Below, in pieces: positions 15,384-24,532 of a stretch of 34,398 nucleotides of DNA (the stretch's first letter is position 1; the number at the start of each line of letters is the position of its first letter). The notes under the pieces are model-generated. The model had not been told where the DNA came from, made no database searches, and worked only from the letters and a program-made list of their open reading frames with translations. The position numbers and the translations under genes were made by a program. Origin of the DNA: an uncultured Prevotella sp. (GTDB taxonomy: Bacteria > Bacteroidota > Bacteroidia > Bacteroidales > Bacteroidaceae); the NCBI RefSeq assembly GCF_900549175.1, contig NZ_URNN01000012.1, positions 1 through 34,398 on the forward strand. The letters are read 5' to 3'.

Positions 15384-16475
15384 ATGCGAAACCTCATTGC
15401 AGCAGGCCTCATCATGCTCGGCAGCATGGCATCGGCCCAAACACAGATAAGCAAATACCAACCGGGCATGACTCCCGAAGGCGCCGTCTACTACCTCCCC
15501 AAGACTGCACTGCGCATAGTGGTGCAAGTGGAGAAAACAACTTACACCCCCGGTGACTTCTGCAAATACTCGGAAAGATACCTGCGCATCAAGAACGTCG
15601 AGAAAGAGCCTACAGAGAGCTACAAGGTGACATCCATCACCGAGACATCTTTCGGCGTGGCCGACAAGTCAAAATGCTACGCCGTGAAGTACAACCCCAA
15701 GAACGCCACGGCCAACATCACCCTTGCCGACGACGGCACCCTGCTGGCCATCAATGCCGATGCCATACAAACGGAAACACCGGCAAAATTCACTCCCGCA
15801 CCAAAATCAAAGGCCGTAAACCCACGCCAGTTCATGAGCGAGGAAATACTGGCAGCGGGAAGCACGGCAAAGATGGCGGAACTGACCGCGCTTGAAATCT
15901 ACGACATACGCGACAGCAAGAACCAGCTCACGCGCGGACAGGCCGACTTCATGCCTAAAGACGGAGAGCAGCTGAAGATAATGCTCAACCAGCTCGACGC
16001 ACAAGACCGCGCACTGACACAGCTCTTCACCGGCACCGTGACCAAAGACACCACCGAGCACGTGTTCATATACTACCCCGACAAGGAAGTCAACAGGCAG
16101 GTGCTTTTCCGTCTGTCATCGCATCTTGGCATAGTCGACCACGACGATCTCTCGGGCGTGCCATATTACATCAGCATCGAAGACCTGCACAGTGTGCCGG
16201 CTAACACAATGCCCACAGAAGAGAGCAAAAAGAAAAAGGGCAAAACAGAAAAAGACATACAGGACGGCATTTATGTCAACATCCCCGGCAAGATAAAAGC
16301 CACGATAGCGCGGGGCAACGACAACATGGCCAGTTTTGAGATACAGACGGCTCAGTTCGGCAGCACCGAGCTGCTCAGCGGCGACCTTTTCAACAAGCGC
16401 TTCACCACCCATCTCACGTTGAATCCCAAGACTGGTGCTGTGGCAAAGATTGAGGCTGAGCAGCCGAAGAAATAA
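15384..16475 (+). CDS. DUF4831 family exported protein
   Basis: A 363-residue protein of the Bacteroidota DUF4831 family, function unknown. A signal peptide is evident (MRNLIAAGLIMLGSMASAQ, likely cut after SAQ or ASA). The family signature YYLPKTALRIVVQVEKTTYTPGDFCKY lies at 36-62. A Lys-rich low-complexity insert lies at about 279-290. It has no lipobox, so it is probably periplasmic or loosely envelope-associated. It starts 20 bp after nnr, in the same operon. A REP-pair element follows 15 bp after its stop. Confidence 0.85.
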   Translation: MRNLIAAGLIMLGSMASAQTQISKYQPGMTPEGAVYYLPKTALRIVVQVEKTTYTPGDFCKYSERYLRIKNVEKEPTESYKVTSITETSFGVADKSKCYAVKYNPKNATANITLADDGTLLAINADAIQTETPAKFTPAPKSKAVNPRQFMSEEILAAGSTAKMAELTALEIYDIRDSKNQLTRGQADFMPKDGEQLKIMLNQLDAQDRALTQLFTGTVTKDTTEHVFIYYPDKEVNRQVLFRLSSHLGIVDHDDLSGVPYYISIEDLHSVPANTMPTEESKKKKGKTEKDIQDGIYVNIPGKIKATIARGNDNMASFEIQTAQFGSTELLSGDLFNKRFTTHLTLNPKTGAVAKIEAEQPKK

Positions 16476-16490
16476 ATCAGAAATTGAGAA

Positions 16491-16641
16491 GAGGCTGTGT
16501 CAAAATAAGGTTCACACACGTTGTAGGGACATATTCTTGTATTTGTCCGCATGTTACGTATTGATAATCAACGTTTATTAAGCGGACAAATACAAGAATA
16601 TGTCCCTACAAAGCACCATGTAACCATTTGGGCACGGCTTT
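16491..16641. repeat. REP-pair (BIME-like) palindromic element, copy 2
   Basis: Same architecture as 4122-4274: GTAG (16523-16526) plus a 22-nt hairpin (16527-16548), a 31-nt spacer, then the facing hairpin (16584-16605) and CTAC (16606-16609). The arms match over 28 bp. The flanks are also shared with copy 1 (TGTGTCAAAAT on the left; AAGC.CCATGTA.CCATTT on the right), but the outer ends have diverged. It sits between the convergent DUF4831 and aldolase genes. Confidence 0.8.
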
Positions 16642-16670
16642 CAATTTTCAATTAGGAAGCCCCAATTAGA

Positions 16671-16711
16671 AAAAAGTCCCGCTCCACGGTATTGTAGAGC
16701 GGGACTTTTTT
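16671..16711. terminator. Bidirectional terminator for fba and the convergent operon
   Basis: AAAAAGTCCCGCTC and its complement GAGCGGGACTTTTT around a 12-nt loop. It is strong on both strands and lies 28 bp from the fba stop. Confidence 0.88.
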
Positions 16712-16738
16712 GTTCTTTTTATCTCCGGAGAGATGAAT

Positions 16739-17749
16739 TTAGTCAAGCTGGGCGAGCTTGTTGTCGCTGCCAAGCACGTTGACAATCTTGTGCTTGTACA
16801 TCTCCTCCATGAGGTCGCGGGCGGGACCGCAGTACTTGCGCGGGTCGAACTCAGCGGGTTTCTCTGCCAGAGTCTTGCGAACAGCAGCGGTGAAAGCCAG
16901 ACGTGAGTCAGAGTCGATGTTGATCTTGCAAACGGCGCTGGCAGAAGCCTTGCGAAGCTGCTCCTCGGGAATACCTACAGCGTTGGGGAGCTTGCCACCA
17001 TACTGGTTGATGATGTCAACATACTCCTGAGGTACAGAAGAAGAACCGTGAAGCACGATGGGGAATCCGGGTATCTTCTCCATAATCTCGTCGAGAATGT
17101 CGAATGCCAATGGCGGGGGTACCAAACGGCCTGTTGCGGGGTCAACCGTGCACTGCTCGGGAGTGAACTTGTAAGCACCGTGAGAAGTACCGATAGAGAT
17201 GGCCAGAGAGTCTACGCCTGTCTTCGTTACGAAGTCGATAACCTCCTCGGGCTTTGTGTAGTGAGATTCCTCAGAAGCAACCTCGTCCTCAACGCCGGCC
17301 AGCACACCGAGCTCACCCTCTACTGTAACATCGTGAGCATGTGCATACTCAACAACCTTCTTTGTCAGAGCGACATTCTCTTCGTAGGGAAGTGAAGAAC
17401 CGTCGATCATCACTGAAGAGAAGCCCATGTCCACACAGCTCTTGCACAGCTCAAAGCTGTCGCCGTGGTCAAGGTGCAGAACAATCTCGGGGTGTTTGCA
17501 TCCCAGTTCCTTTGCATACTCCACAGCACCCTGTGCCATGTACTGGAGCAGAGTCTGGTTAGCATAGTTGCGGGCACCCTTAGACACCTGCAGAATAACC
17601 GGTGACTTCAGTTCTGAAGATGCTTTGATGATAGCCTGCAGCTGCTCCATGTTGTTGAAGTTGAACGCAGGAACAGCGTAACCGCCGTTGATGGCTCTTT
17701 TGAACATCTCTTTGGTGTTCACAAGGCCCAATGATTTGTAACTTGCCAT
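16739..17749 (-). CDS. fba: Class II fructose-1,6-bisphosphate aldolase
   Basis: A 336-residue zinc aldolase cleaving fructose 1,6-bisphosphate to DHAP and glyceraldehyde 3-phosphate in glycolysis. The catalytic Asp94 and zinc ligand His95 are in LHLDHGDSFE. EGELG follows at 144-148, and the other expected zinc ligands are His190 (IGTSHGAYKF) and His234 (VLHGSSSVP). SSVMIDGSSLPYEENV is also typical. The length is normal. The codon choice and strong promoter suggest high expression. It has its own promoter (17806-17836) and a strong terminator, so it is monocistronic, downstream of but separate from the polysaccharide locus. Confidence 0.97.
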   Translation of the reverse strand: MASYKSLGLVNTKEMFKRAINGGYAVPAFNFNNMEQLQAIIKASSELKSPVILQVSKGARNYANQTLLQYMAQGAVEYAKELGCKHPEIVLHLDHGDSFELCKSCVDMGFSSVMIDGSSLPYEENVALTKKVVEYAHAHDVTVEGELGVLAGVEDEVASEESHYTKPEEVIDFVTKTGVDSLAISIGTSHGAYKFTPEQCTVDPATGRLVPPPLAFDILDEIMEKIPGFPIVLHGSSSVPQEYVDIINQYGGKLPNAVGIPEEQLRKASASAVCKINIDSDSRLAFTAAVRKTLAEKPAEFDPRKYCGPARDLMEEMYKHKIVNVLGSDNKLAQLD

Positions 17750-17805
17750 AATTTTGTATATATATATTATATGTTAATTAGAAACTTCTGTTCCGTTCAC
17801 GACCG

Positions 17806-17836
17806 CAAAGTTAACATTTTAATCGTCACCAACAAA
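17806..17836 (-). promoter_or_regulatory. fba promoter
   Basis: Minus strand: TTTG, 19 bases, TAACTTTG. Both boxes are consensus. The leader is about 50 nt and AT-rich. Confidence 0.78.
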
Positions 17837-17867
17837 AGATGCAACACTTTTTAATGCCGGTAAATCC

Positions 17868-17900
17868 TAAAAAAAACGCATCGGCCACCGCCGCATGCGT
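17868..17900 (-). terminator. Terminator of the DUF6377-type regulator gene
   Basis: On the minus strand ACGCAT pairs with ATGCGT around a 13-nt loop, followed by a run of eight T. It lies about 55 bp after the stop codon and separates this gene from fba. Confidence 0.65.
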
Positions 17901-17953
17901 CTTTTCGTGAAAAATGCAAAACACAGTTTGCAAACATGCCGGCAATCGCCATG

Positions 17954-19624
17954 CTATTGCGGCATGCCTATTTCCTTCACCTTGTTTTCAAAACTGCCAC
18001 GCCCGTCAATGGCACCATTCTTTACCCTCGCCCTGTAGTTGTAAATCGTGTTCACCGAATAATGCAGGAATTCGGCTATCGTCGAACTGTCGCCGATGCC
18101 GAGACGTATCAGCGCAAATATACGCAGGGTGGTATTGAGCCTGTCGCCGTCTGTAACGACACGCTCCTCGGGCTTCAGCAGGGAGTTGAAGTCATCCACG
18201 AAGTTGGGAAACAGATGTAAGAATGCCGCATCGAAGTTGGCATAAAGTTCCTCCAGTTCGCGGTCCTTCATCTCGCCCGTCTTTGTCATCTGCCACAGAG
18301 TCTCATATTCACGGCCCTTCAACATTTTGTTCACCCGCTTGCGAAAATCGTCGTTACGGTCTATATACCGCGAACAGAGACGCATGAAGCGCCCGATGTA
18401 CTCCTCCTTCACGCGGGTCTGTTCGTTAAGCAGAGCGATGGTGCTCTGCAGCTGGCGGTTGGCCTCGTCAAGACTACTGTTGGCCTGCCTCAATTCGTCA
18501 TTCAGTCCGGAAAGCATCTCACTGCTGCGGCTCAGTTCTTTATGGGCCGCCACCAGACGGTTGCGCTGACGTGCCATATACACCAACAAAGCCAGCAGCA
18601 GCACGGCCATCACGCTCACTATCCCCGCCAACAGGCGCAACATCATGTTGCTGTGCTCCGTCTCCGCCTGATAGTTCTTGTCGATGGTCTGGAGTATGGG
18701 CGATATCTGCCAGTTGCGCATACGAGTGCCGAACTTCACGGCCGACTCCCACGCAAAACCGATATAACGGTACGAACGCGACAGCTGCTCCTCCTGATTG
18801 AGCAGATTGGCCAGTTCCCACAGTGCGGCCTGATCCATCACGGCATTGCGCACGTCGCTCAGCGCCGCCATGGCCAGCCAATACTTAGCGTCCTCCATGC
18901 GCCCCATCTGCTTGTAATCCATATAACGGTAGAAAGCCACGATGGCATATCCGTGCGACCCTTCCTCCACCGTGGCCAGACGCTCGTCGTTTATACTCAG
19001 AGCCTTCTCCATGTCGTTGTCAGCATAACACAGCATCTCCATACGCTGCCGGTAGGCGTCACCCTGTCTGTCAAGCACACCGAGCGCCAGCCCCACATAA
19101 CGGGCCTGCTCGGTACCATACCGTGCCTTCAGCCGGTCGAGCGAGCCGTAGTACATCAACTCGCCATACACATGGGCGTATGCCAAATAATATTCTCCCA
19201 TGGCCTCACGCCCTACACCCGAGGTGTCTATGCGCCCGAGTATGTCAAGCGACTCTGTATACATACCCGTGGTGGAGCACTGAAAGGCAAGCATCGAGCG
19301 GCAGCGCACCTCCTCGTCACGCAAGCCCATGCGAGCGGCCAAGGCTATGCAACGTCCTATGCTCGCCATGGCCGAGTCGTTGCAATAGGGCTTGTATTCC
19401 ATAAACAGGCTCATCTCGCGCTCGTAGCGCTCGGCATCCGTTCGCGCCGCCGCCACGAGCCCGGCGAGGCTGTCTATACGCCGTTCGCGTACGCCGACAT
19501 AGTCTGCCGACCGGTCTATGGCCTCATCAAGACATCTGTATATGGAATCGAGCCTGTCGGCGGCACCGGCGGACAAAGCCGACAGCAACATCACAAAGCA
19601 AATCAGGTATCTGTACATACTCAA
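17954..19624 (-). CDS. DUF6377-type membrane transcriptional regulator
   Basis: A 556-residue protein with a signal peptide (residues 1-21), a TPR-like helical sensor region in the periplasm (about 25-320), one transmembrane helix (about 330-350), a long coiled coil (355-408) and a cytoplasmic C-terminal part. That part carries an HTH-like segment near 500-535 (RIFALIRLGIGDSSTIAEFLHYSVNTIYNYRARVKNG). The layout matches the DUF6377 regulators of Bacteroidota. It has no histidine kinase or response-regulator domain, so it differs from the HTCS sensors common at such loci. It lies at the end of the polysaccharide locus on the same strand, with its own -7 box, and is the likely regulator of that locus. 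Specific DNA sites and ligand are unknown. Confidence 0.82.
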   Translation of the reverse strand: MSMYRYLICFVMLLSALSAGAADRLDSIYRCLDEAIDRSADYVGVRERRIDSLAGLVAAARTDAERYEREMSLFMEYKPYCNDSAMASIGRCIALAARMGLRDEEVRCRSMLAFQCSTTGMYTESLDILGRIDTSGVGREAMGEYYLAYAHVYGELMYYGSLDRLKARYGTEQARYVGLALGVLDRQGDAYRQRMEMLCYADNDMEKALSINDERLATVEEGSHGYAIVAFYRYMDYKQMGRMEDAKYWLAMAALSDVRNAVMDQAALWELANLLNQEEQLSRSYRYIGFAWESAVKFGTRMRNWQISPILQTIDKNYQAETEHSNMMLRLLAGIVSVMAVLLLALLVYMARQRNRLVAAHKELSRSSEMLSGLNDELRQANSSLDEANRQLQSTIALLNEQTRVKEEYIGRFMRLCSRYIDRNDDFRKRVNKMLKGREYETLWQMTKTGEMKDRELEELYANFDAAFLHLFPNFVDDFNSLLKPEERVVTDGDRLNTTLRIFALIRLGIGDSSTIAEFLHYSVNTIYNYRARVKNGAIDGRGSFENKVKEIGMPQ

Positions 19625-19658
19625 TTAATAGATTTCGAGGTTTGTTGGAATATCAATG

Positions 19659-19666
19659 CAAAGGTA
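19659..19666 (-). promoter_or_regulatory. -7 promoter box of the regulator gene
   Basis: TACCTTTG on the minus strand, 35 bp before the regulator ATG. No clear upstream TTTG is seen at normal spacing, as expected for an activated or weak promoter. Confidence 0.5.
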
Positions 19667-19700
19667 CGAAAAAATATTGTAAAAGCATGCTTTGCACATT

Positions 19701-19776
19701 ATGAAATAAAAATATGACCATTTTGCGGATGCACCCCGAAAAGTACACCCGCAAAACGGTCATATTTTTATTTCAT
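19701..19776. repeat. 28-bp near-perfect inverted repeat
   Basis: Arms 19701-19728 and 19749-19776 match except for one position that still allows G-U pairing; the loop is 20 nt. It lies between the downstream GH3 gene and the regulator, both minus strand. It may end the polysaccharide operon transcript, but the long AT-rich stem is unlike the other terminators here. Confidence 0.7.
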
Positions 19777-19823
19777 TCCGTTATCGTCTCCCGACTACTT
19801 CCGGTCAGATGTCCTACGGCACC

Positions 19824-22109
19824 CTACTCCACCGTTATGCGGCGGCGCTGCACGTCACGGCTGTTGGGGCCGACCATCACCTCAAAGTCGCCCGGCTCGA
19901 GTACATAATCGAGGTCGGCGTTATAGAACTTGAGCATATCCGGAGTGACGGTGAAGGTGATGTCGCGGCTCTCGCCGGCCTTCAGGCTGACACGCTCGAA
20001 GCCCTTCAGCTCCTTCACGGGGCGGCTCACCGAAGCCACAAGATCGCGGATGTACAGCTGGACGGTCTCCACGGCCTCACGGTCGCCGGTGTTCTTCACG
20101 TTGACGGTGAGGGTCAGACTGCCGTCGGCACGCATGGTCTTTGCGCTCAGACGCGGTTCGCCGTAAGCAAACGTAGTATAGGTGAGACCGTAACCGAACG
20201 GATAAAGCGGGTCGTTGCGCACATCGAGGTAATTGCTCTGATACTTATAGTACCTCGTGGCACCCTCACGCACGGGGCGGCCTGTATTCAGATGATTATA
20301 GTATATGGGCACCTGCCCTGTAGACTGCGGCATGGTCATCGTGAGACGCCCTGCCGGAGCCTTGTCGCCGAAGAGCACATCGCAAATGGCGTCGGCAGCC
20401 TCAGAGCCACCGAACCACACGTTCATTATGGCATCCACATGCTCCTGCTCCCACGCGAGCACGGTGGGACGGCCTGAGAAGTTGAGCAGCACCACGGGCT
20501 TGCCCAGCTTGACAAGCTCGGCGAGCAGTTCACGCTGCACGTCGGGCATCTCGAGCGACGCACGGCTTGAGCTCTCACCGCTCATGTCCGAGCACTCGCC
20601 CATGGCGCAAACAATGACATCGGCACGGCGGGCAGCATCAAGTGCCTCGGCCTTCATCACGGCATCATCACCGCGAGGAATGGTCTTCCCGAACTCGGCA
20701 GCCGTCTGCAGTGCCCCGTCAGCAGTGAGGTTGCATCCCTGGGCATAGAGCAGTTCACCGCGCCCCTCAAGCGCACGTGTCATCGCCTCGCGCAGGGTTG
20801 AGAAGCGTTCGGGCACATAAGCCACGCACCACGTTCCGGCCATATTGGCACGCGTGTCGGCCAACGGGCCTATAAGGGCCACCTTTCCCTGCTTCGCCAG
20901 AGGCAGCAGGCTCTTGCCGGCCGTTTCCTGCCTGCTTCCGTTCTTCAGAAGCACGAATGTCTCCGCCGCTATCTCCCTTGCCGCCTTGCGGTTCTCTTCG
21001 GTGAATATGTCGCGGGCACGGCGCTTCTTGTCGCAATATTTATAAGGATCGGCAAATAGCCCGAGCTTGTACTTGGCCTCAAGCACACGTCGGCAGGCCG
21101 CGTCGATTTCCTCAACGGAGACCTTGCCGTCGGCTACCGACTGCTCCAGAGTGTTGAGGAATCCGGCCGACACCATATCCATGTCCGTACCGGCACACAG
21201 AGCCTGCGCCGAAGCCGTCTTCAGGTCGGCACTGACACCGTGATTCAGCATTTCCTTTACCGACTCATAATCGGTGGCCACAAAACCGTCGAAGCCCCAC
21301 TGCCTGCGCAGCACGTCGTTGAGCAGCCAGCCGTTGGCCGTGGCGGGAACGCCGTCAACAAGATTGAACGATGACATAACACTGCCCACACCGGCCTCAA
21401 CGGCAGCTTTGTACGGCGGGAAATACTGGTTGTACATGCGCAGGCGGCTCATGTCGACAGTGTTGTAGTCGCGCCCACTCTCCACCGCACCATAAAGGGC
21501 GAAGTGCTTCACGCAGGCCATGATGTTGTCCTCGCGACTGTAGTCACCCTGATAGCCGCGTATCATGGCCTGTCCGATAAGCCCGCCAAGCCACGGGTCC
21601 TCGCCGTTGCCCTCCGACACACGCCCCCAACGCGAGTCGACACAGATGTCGACCATAGGACTGTATGTCCAATTGATGCCGTCGGCACTGGCCTCACGGG
21701 CGGCAATGCGCGCCGAACGCTCTATGGCCTCAAGATTCCAGCTGCACGACAGTGCCAGCGGTATGGGGAATATGGTCTCATAGCCGTGAATGACGTCCAT
21801 GCCGACGATGAGCGGGATGCCGAGGCGGCTCTTCTTCACAGCCACCTCCTGCAGGGCACGTATCTTTTCGGCTCCCTTCAGATTGAACACACCGCCCATC
21901 TCTCCGGCGGCTATGCGGCCGGCCACCTCAGTGTCCTGCGCCGAGCCGGTGGTTATGTCTCCGGCCACTTGCAGATTGAGCTGCCCGACCTTCTCATGCA
22001 ACGTCATACGCGACATAAGTTCGTCAACAAACTCTTTCATCGGCTTTTTCTGCGCCCCCACATTCATCGTGACAAACAGCGCTGCCATCAATATCGATAT
22101 CTTTCTCAT
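19824..22109 (-). CDS. bglX: GH3 beta-glucosidase, BglX-like
   Basis: An exported GH3 exo-beta-glucosidase; from the chosen start it has 761 residues. Numbered from the upstream ATG at 22130, the nucleophile is Asp287 (GFVATDYES), the KH substrate-binding pair is at 208-209 and the probable acid/base is Glu519 (DMSGESSSR). A fibronectin-III-like domain closes the protein (VQLYIRDLVASVSRPVKELKGF). I prefer the ATG at 22109 because it gives a standard signal peptide (MRKISILMAALFVTMNVGAQ). There is no lipobox, so it is periplasmic. The presumed role is release of glucose from imported beta-gluco-oligosaccharides. It is the last enzyme gene of the locus, 172 bp after the other GH3 gene with a hairpin between them. 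Confidence 0.93.
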   Translation of the reverse strand: MRKISILMAALFVTMNVGAQKKPMKEFVDELMSRMTLHEKVGQLNLQVAGDITTGSAQDTEVAGRIAAGEMGGVFNLKGAEKIRALQEVAVKKSRLGIPLIVGMDVIHGYETIFPIPLALSCSWNLEAIERSARIAAREASADGINWTYSPMVDICVDSRWGRVSEGNGEDPWLGGLIGQAMIRGYQGDYSREDNIMACVKHFALYGAVESGRDYNTVDMSRLRMYNQYFPPYKAAVEAGVGSVMSSFNLVDGVPATANGWLLNDVLRRQWGFDGFVATDYESVKEMLNHGVSADLKTASAQALCAGTDMDMVSAGFLNTLEQSVADGKVSVEEIDAACRRVLEAKYKLGLFADPYKYCDKKRRARDIFTEENRKAAREIAAETFVLLKNGSRQETAGKSLLPLAKQGKVALIGPLADTRANMAGTWCVAYVPERFSTLREAMTRALEGRGELLYAQGCNLTADGALQTAAEFGKTIPRGDDAVMKAEALDAARRADVIVCAMGECSDMSGESSSRASLEMPDVQRELLAELVKLGKPVVLLNFSGRPTVLAWEQEHVDAIMNVWFGGSEAADAICDVLFGDKAPAGRLTMTMPQSTGQVPIYYNHLNTGRPVREGATRYYKYQSNYLDVRNDPLYPFGYGLTYTTFAYGEPRLSAKTMRADGSLTLTVNVKNTGDREAVETVQLYIRDLVASVSRPVKELKGFERVSLKAGESRDITFTVTPDMLKFYNADLDYVLEPGDFEVMVGPNSRDVQRRRITVE

Positions 22110-22149
22110 CGGTCTGATTGTTTTTGGCAATTATCAAAAGATTCTTTTA

Positions 22150-22193
22150 CTCTATTTTCAAAACGTGATTAATCTCTCTATTTTCAAAACGTG
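22150..22193. repeat. Two 18-bp direct repeats
   Basis: CTCTATTTTCAAAACGTG occurs twice, at 22150-22167 and 22176-22193, with a 26-bp period, between the two GH3 genes. On the minus strand it lies upstream of bglX, in a position suited to a regulator site. Confidence 0.65.
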
Positions 22194-22220
22194 TCGCGGG
22201 CCGATATATTGCCCGCGACA
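22192..22220 (-). terminator. Hairpin between the two GH3 genes
   Basis: A perfect 10-bp stem TGTCGCGGGC / GCCCGCGACA with a 9-nt loop. On the minus strand only a short TTTT follows, so it may attenuate rather than stop transcription into bglX. Confidence 0.6.
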
Positions 22221-22281
22221 GTTCCATAAAATATCCTGAATGAAAACCTTCATCCCTCTGTTTAATACCAACTAACTTATA

Positions 22282-24519
22282 CTACTTAATTAACTTGAAT
22301 GTCATTTTGGCCACAATACGGTCGGACGATGTGCCAATATGGGCGACAAACGCTCCCGGCTCCGCTGTCCACGATGATGTGCGGTCATCATAGAAACTCA
22401 GCGCGTCGCGACCGATGGTGATGCTCACGTCGCGGCTCTCGCCCGGCTTCAGGTAAACCTTGCCGAAGCCCTTGAGCTCTTTCAGCGGACGCGGAAGCGA
22501 CGACTTGACATCGGTCACGTAAAGCTGCACCACCTCCGAGCCGGCACGCTCTCCTGTGTTCGTCACGTTTACGGTGAATGTCATGGTGCCGTCAGTCCCC
22601 ATCTCCTTCTTGTCGGCACGCAAGTTGCCTATCTTGAACGTGGTGTAACTGAGACCGTGACCGAAGGCGAACAGCGGCTTTATCTTCTCCTTGTCAGCCC
22701 ACCGGTAGCCCACGAAAATGTCTTCCTTGTACTCCTCGTCTATTATCTTCTCGCCGTCGCGCCACACTCCCGGATAAGCCCCGAGCTTGTGCGCTCCGAC
22801 ATCGTTGAGAGCTACAGGCCATGTGAAAGGCAGCTTGCCCGACGGATTGACATCGCCCACAAGCACCGATGCCAAAGCCTCGCCGGCCTCGGAGCCTATA
22901 AACCATCCCTGCACCACTGCGGGCACCTGTTTCAGCCACGGCATGGCCACGGCGTTGCCCGAGATATTGACATACACAAGATTACCGTTGGCCTTGGCCA
23001 AAGCCTCGACAACACGGTCCTGACCGTACGGCAGGCCGTAGTCCTTGCGGTCGTGGCCCTCACAATCCTGATAGTCGCTCTTGTTGAGACCGCCGAAGAA
23101 TATCACATAGTCGGCCTCCTTGGCTTTCTCCACAGCCTCGGCAATGAGCTGTTCGGGCGTGCGGTGGTCAACGAGATTCTGTCCCGTGGTCACTCCGTTG
23201 TAGTTGCCGGTGGTGTCTCCCACATATCCGCGGGCATAGTCAACGGCAATGCCGGCCTTGGCCAGACGCACCTTCAGTCCGTCAAGCGGCGATATCTCGC
23301 GCTGCACCTTGAGCGACGACGAGCCTCCACCCACAGTCATCATCTTCACGGCATTCTCGCCCACCACGAGCACACGCTTGGCCGACGCCATGTCGATGGG
23401 CAGCACGTTTCCGTTGTTCTGCAGCAGCACGATACCCTCCTGAGCCACCCGCAGGGCCGTCTCGTAGTGCGATTCTGAGCAAAGGAAGCCGTGAGGACGG
23501 TTGCGGTTCATCGTCGTGCGGAAGAACAGTCGCAGTATGCGGCGCACCTTCTCGTCGAGTTCCTTTGTGGTATACTTGCCCTCACTTATCAACTTGCGGT
23601 ATGGCTCCGCCAGATAATAATTGTCGTAGGCATTAGTAGCACCCATGGTCAGGCCGTCGGTCCACGAGCCGAACTCCATGTCAAGCCCGTTGGTGATGGC
23701 CTCCTCAGTGTCGTGACAGCCGCCCCAGTCGCTCACCACCACCCCATCGAACTTCCAGTCGCCCTTGAGTATCTTGTTGAGCATGATATCATTATGGCAG
23801 TTGTGTTGGTTCTTGTACAGGTTGTATGCCCCCATGATGGCCCATGTTCCGGCCTCGGTCACGGCAGCCTTAAACGCGGGCAGATATATCTCGTGCAGGG
23901 CGCGGTCGCTGACGATGACATTCACCTGATGGCGGTATTCTTCGTCGTTGTTCAGCGCATAGTGCTTCACACAGGCCGATACACCTTTCGCCTGCAGCCC
24001 CTTTATATAAGGTATCACCATCTGCGACGCCAGATACGGGTCCTCGCCCATATATTCGAAGTTGCGTCCGTTGAGCGGGGTGCGGTATATGTTCACTCCC
24101 GGGCCCAGTATCATGTCCTTGCCGCGGTAAAGCGCCTCCTCACCGAGAGCCTCACCATAAATGAGCGACATCTGCGGATTCCACGACGCAGCCAGACACG
24201 TCAGTGCGGGGAAAGCCACACACGAGTCGTTGGTCTGTCCGGCCTGCTCCCATTCGTCCCAAAGCACGTCGGGGCGCACGCCGTGCGGGCCGTCATCGGT
24301 CCAGAAGTCGGGGAAACCGAGGCGTTTCACACCCGGCGAGCTGAACTTGCTCTGCGCGTGGATGACTGCTATCTTCTCCTGCAGAGTCATGCGCGAAAGC
24401 GCATCGTCTATTCTCTGTTCCACCGGCTTCGTCTCGTCAAGATATACGGGAAGCTGCTGTGCGGCGGTTGTTGCCGCCATGCCGAAGGCCAGCAGGACGG
24501 CGGTCAGTATTCTTTTCAT
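22282..24519 (-). CDS. GH3 beta-glucosidase
   Basis: A 745-residue GH3 enzyme with a signal peptide (MKRILTAVLLAFGMAATTAAQ) and no lipobox, hence periplasmic. The nucleophile is Asp264 (DGVVVSDWGG), the KH pair is at 185-186 (CVKHYALNN) and the probable acid/base is Glu487 (QDCEGHDRKDYGLP). A C-terminal fibronectin-III-like domain has VQLYVTDVKSSLPRPLKELKGF. It is clearly a different subfamily from the other GH3 product, so the pair may split the work between linkages (1,3 and 1,4). It starts 13 bp after the GH5 gene and is co-transcribed with it. Exact specificity cannot be read from sequence. Confidence 0.94.
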   Translation of the reverse strand: MKRILTAVLLAFGMAATTAAQQLPVYLDETKPVEQRIDDALSRMTLQEKIAVIHAQSKFSSPGVKRLGFPDFWTDDGPHGVRPDVLWDEWEQAGQTNDSCVAFPALTCLAASWNPQMSLIYGEALGEEALYRGKDMILGPGVNIYRTPLNGRNFEYMGEDPYLASQMVIPYIKGLQAKGVSACVKHYALNNDEEYRHQVNVIVSDRALHEIYLPAFKAAVTEAGTWAIMGAYNLYKNQHNCHNDIMLNKILKGDWKFDGVVVSDWGGCHDTEEAITNGLDMEFGSWTDGLTMGATNAYDNYYLAEPYRKLISEGKYTTKELDEKVRRILRLFFRTTMNRNRPHGFLCSESHYETALRVAQEGIVLLQNNGNVLPIDMASAKRVLVVGENAVKMMTVGGGSSSLKVQREISPLDGLKVRLAKAGIAVDYARGYVGDTTGNYNGVTTGQNLVDHRTPEQLIAEAVEKAKEADYVIFFGGLNKSDYQDCEGHDRKDYGLPYGQDRVVEALAKANGNLVYVNISGNAVAMPWLKQVPAVVQGWFIGSEAGEALASVLVGDVNPSGKLPFTWPVALNDVGAHKLGAYPGVWRDGEKIIDEEYKEDIFVGYRWADKEKIKPLFAFGHGLSYTTFKIGNLRADKKEMGTDGTMTFTVNVTNTGERAGSEVVQLYVTDVKSSLPRPLKELKGFGKVYLKPGESRDVSITIGRDALSFYDDRTSSWTAEPGAFVAHIGTSSDRIVAKMTFKLIK

Positions 24520-24532
24520 TTATAATCAGTTA

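Noticed and set aside
18542..19717. 391-codon plus-strand open frame
   Set aside because: Antisense to the regulator gene; His/Gln-rich translation with no domain-like pattern.
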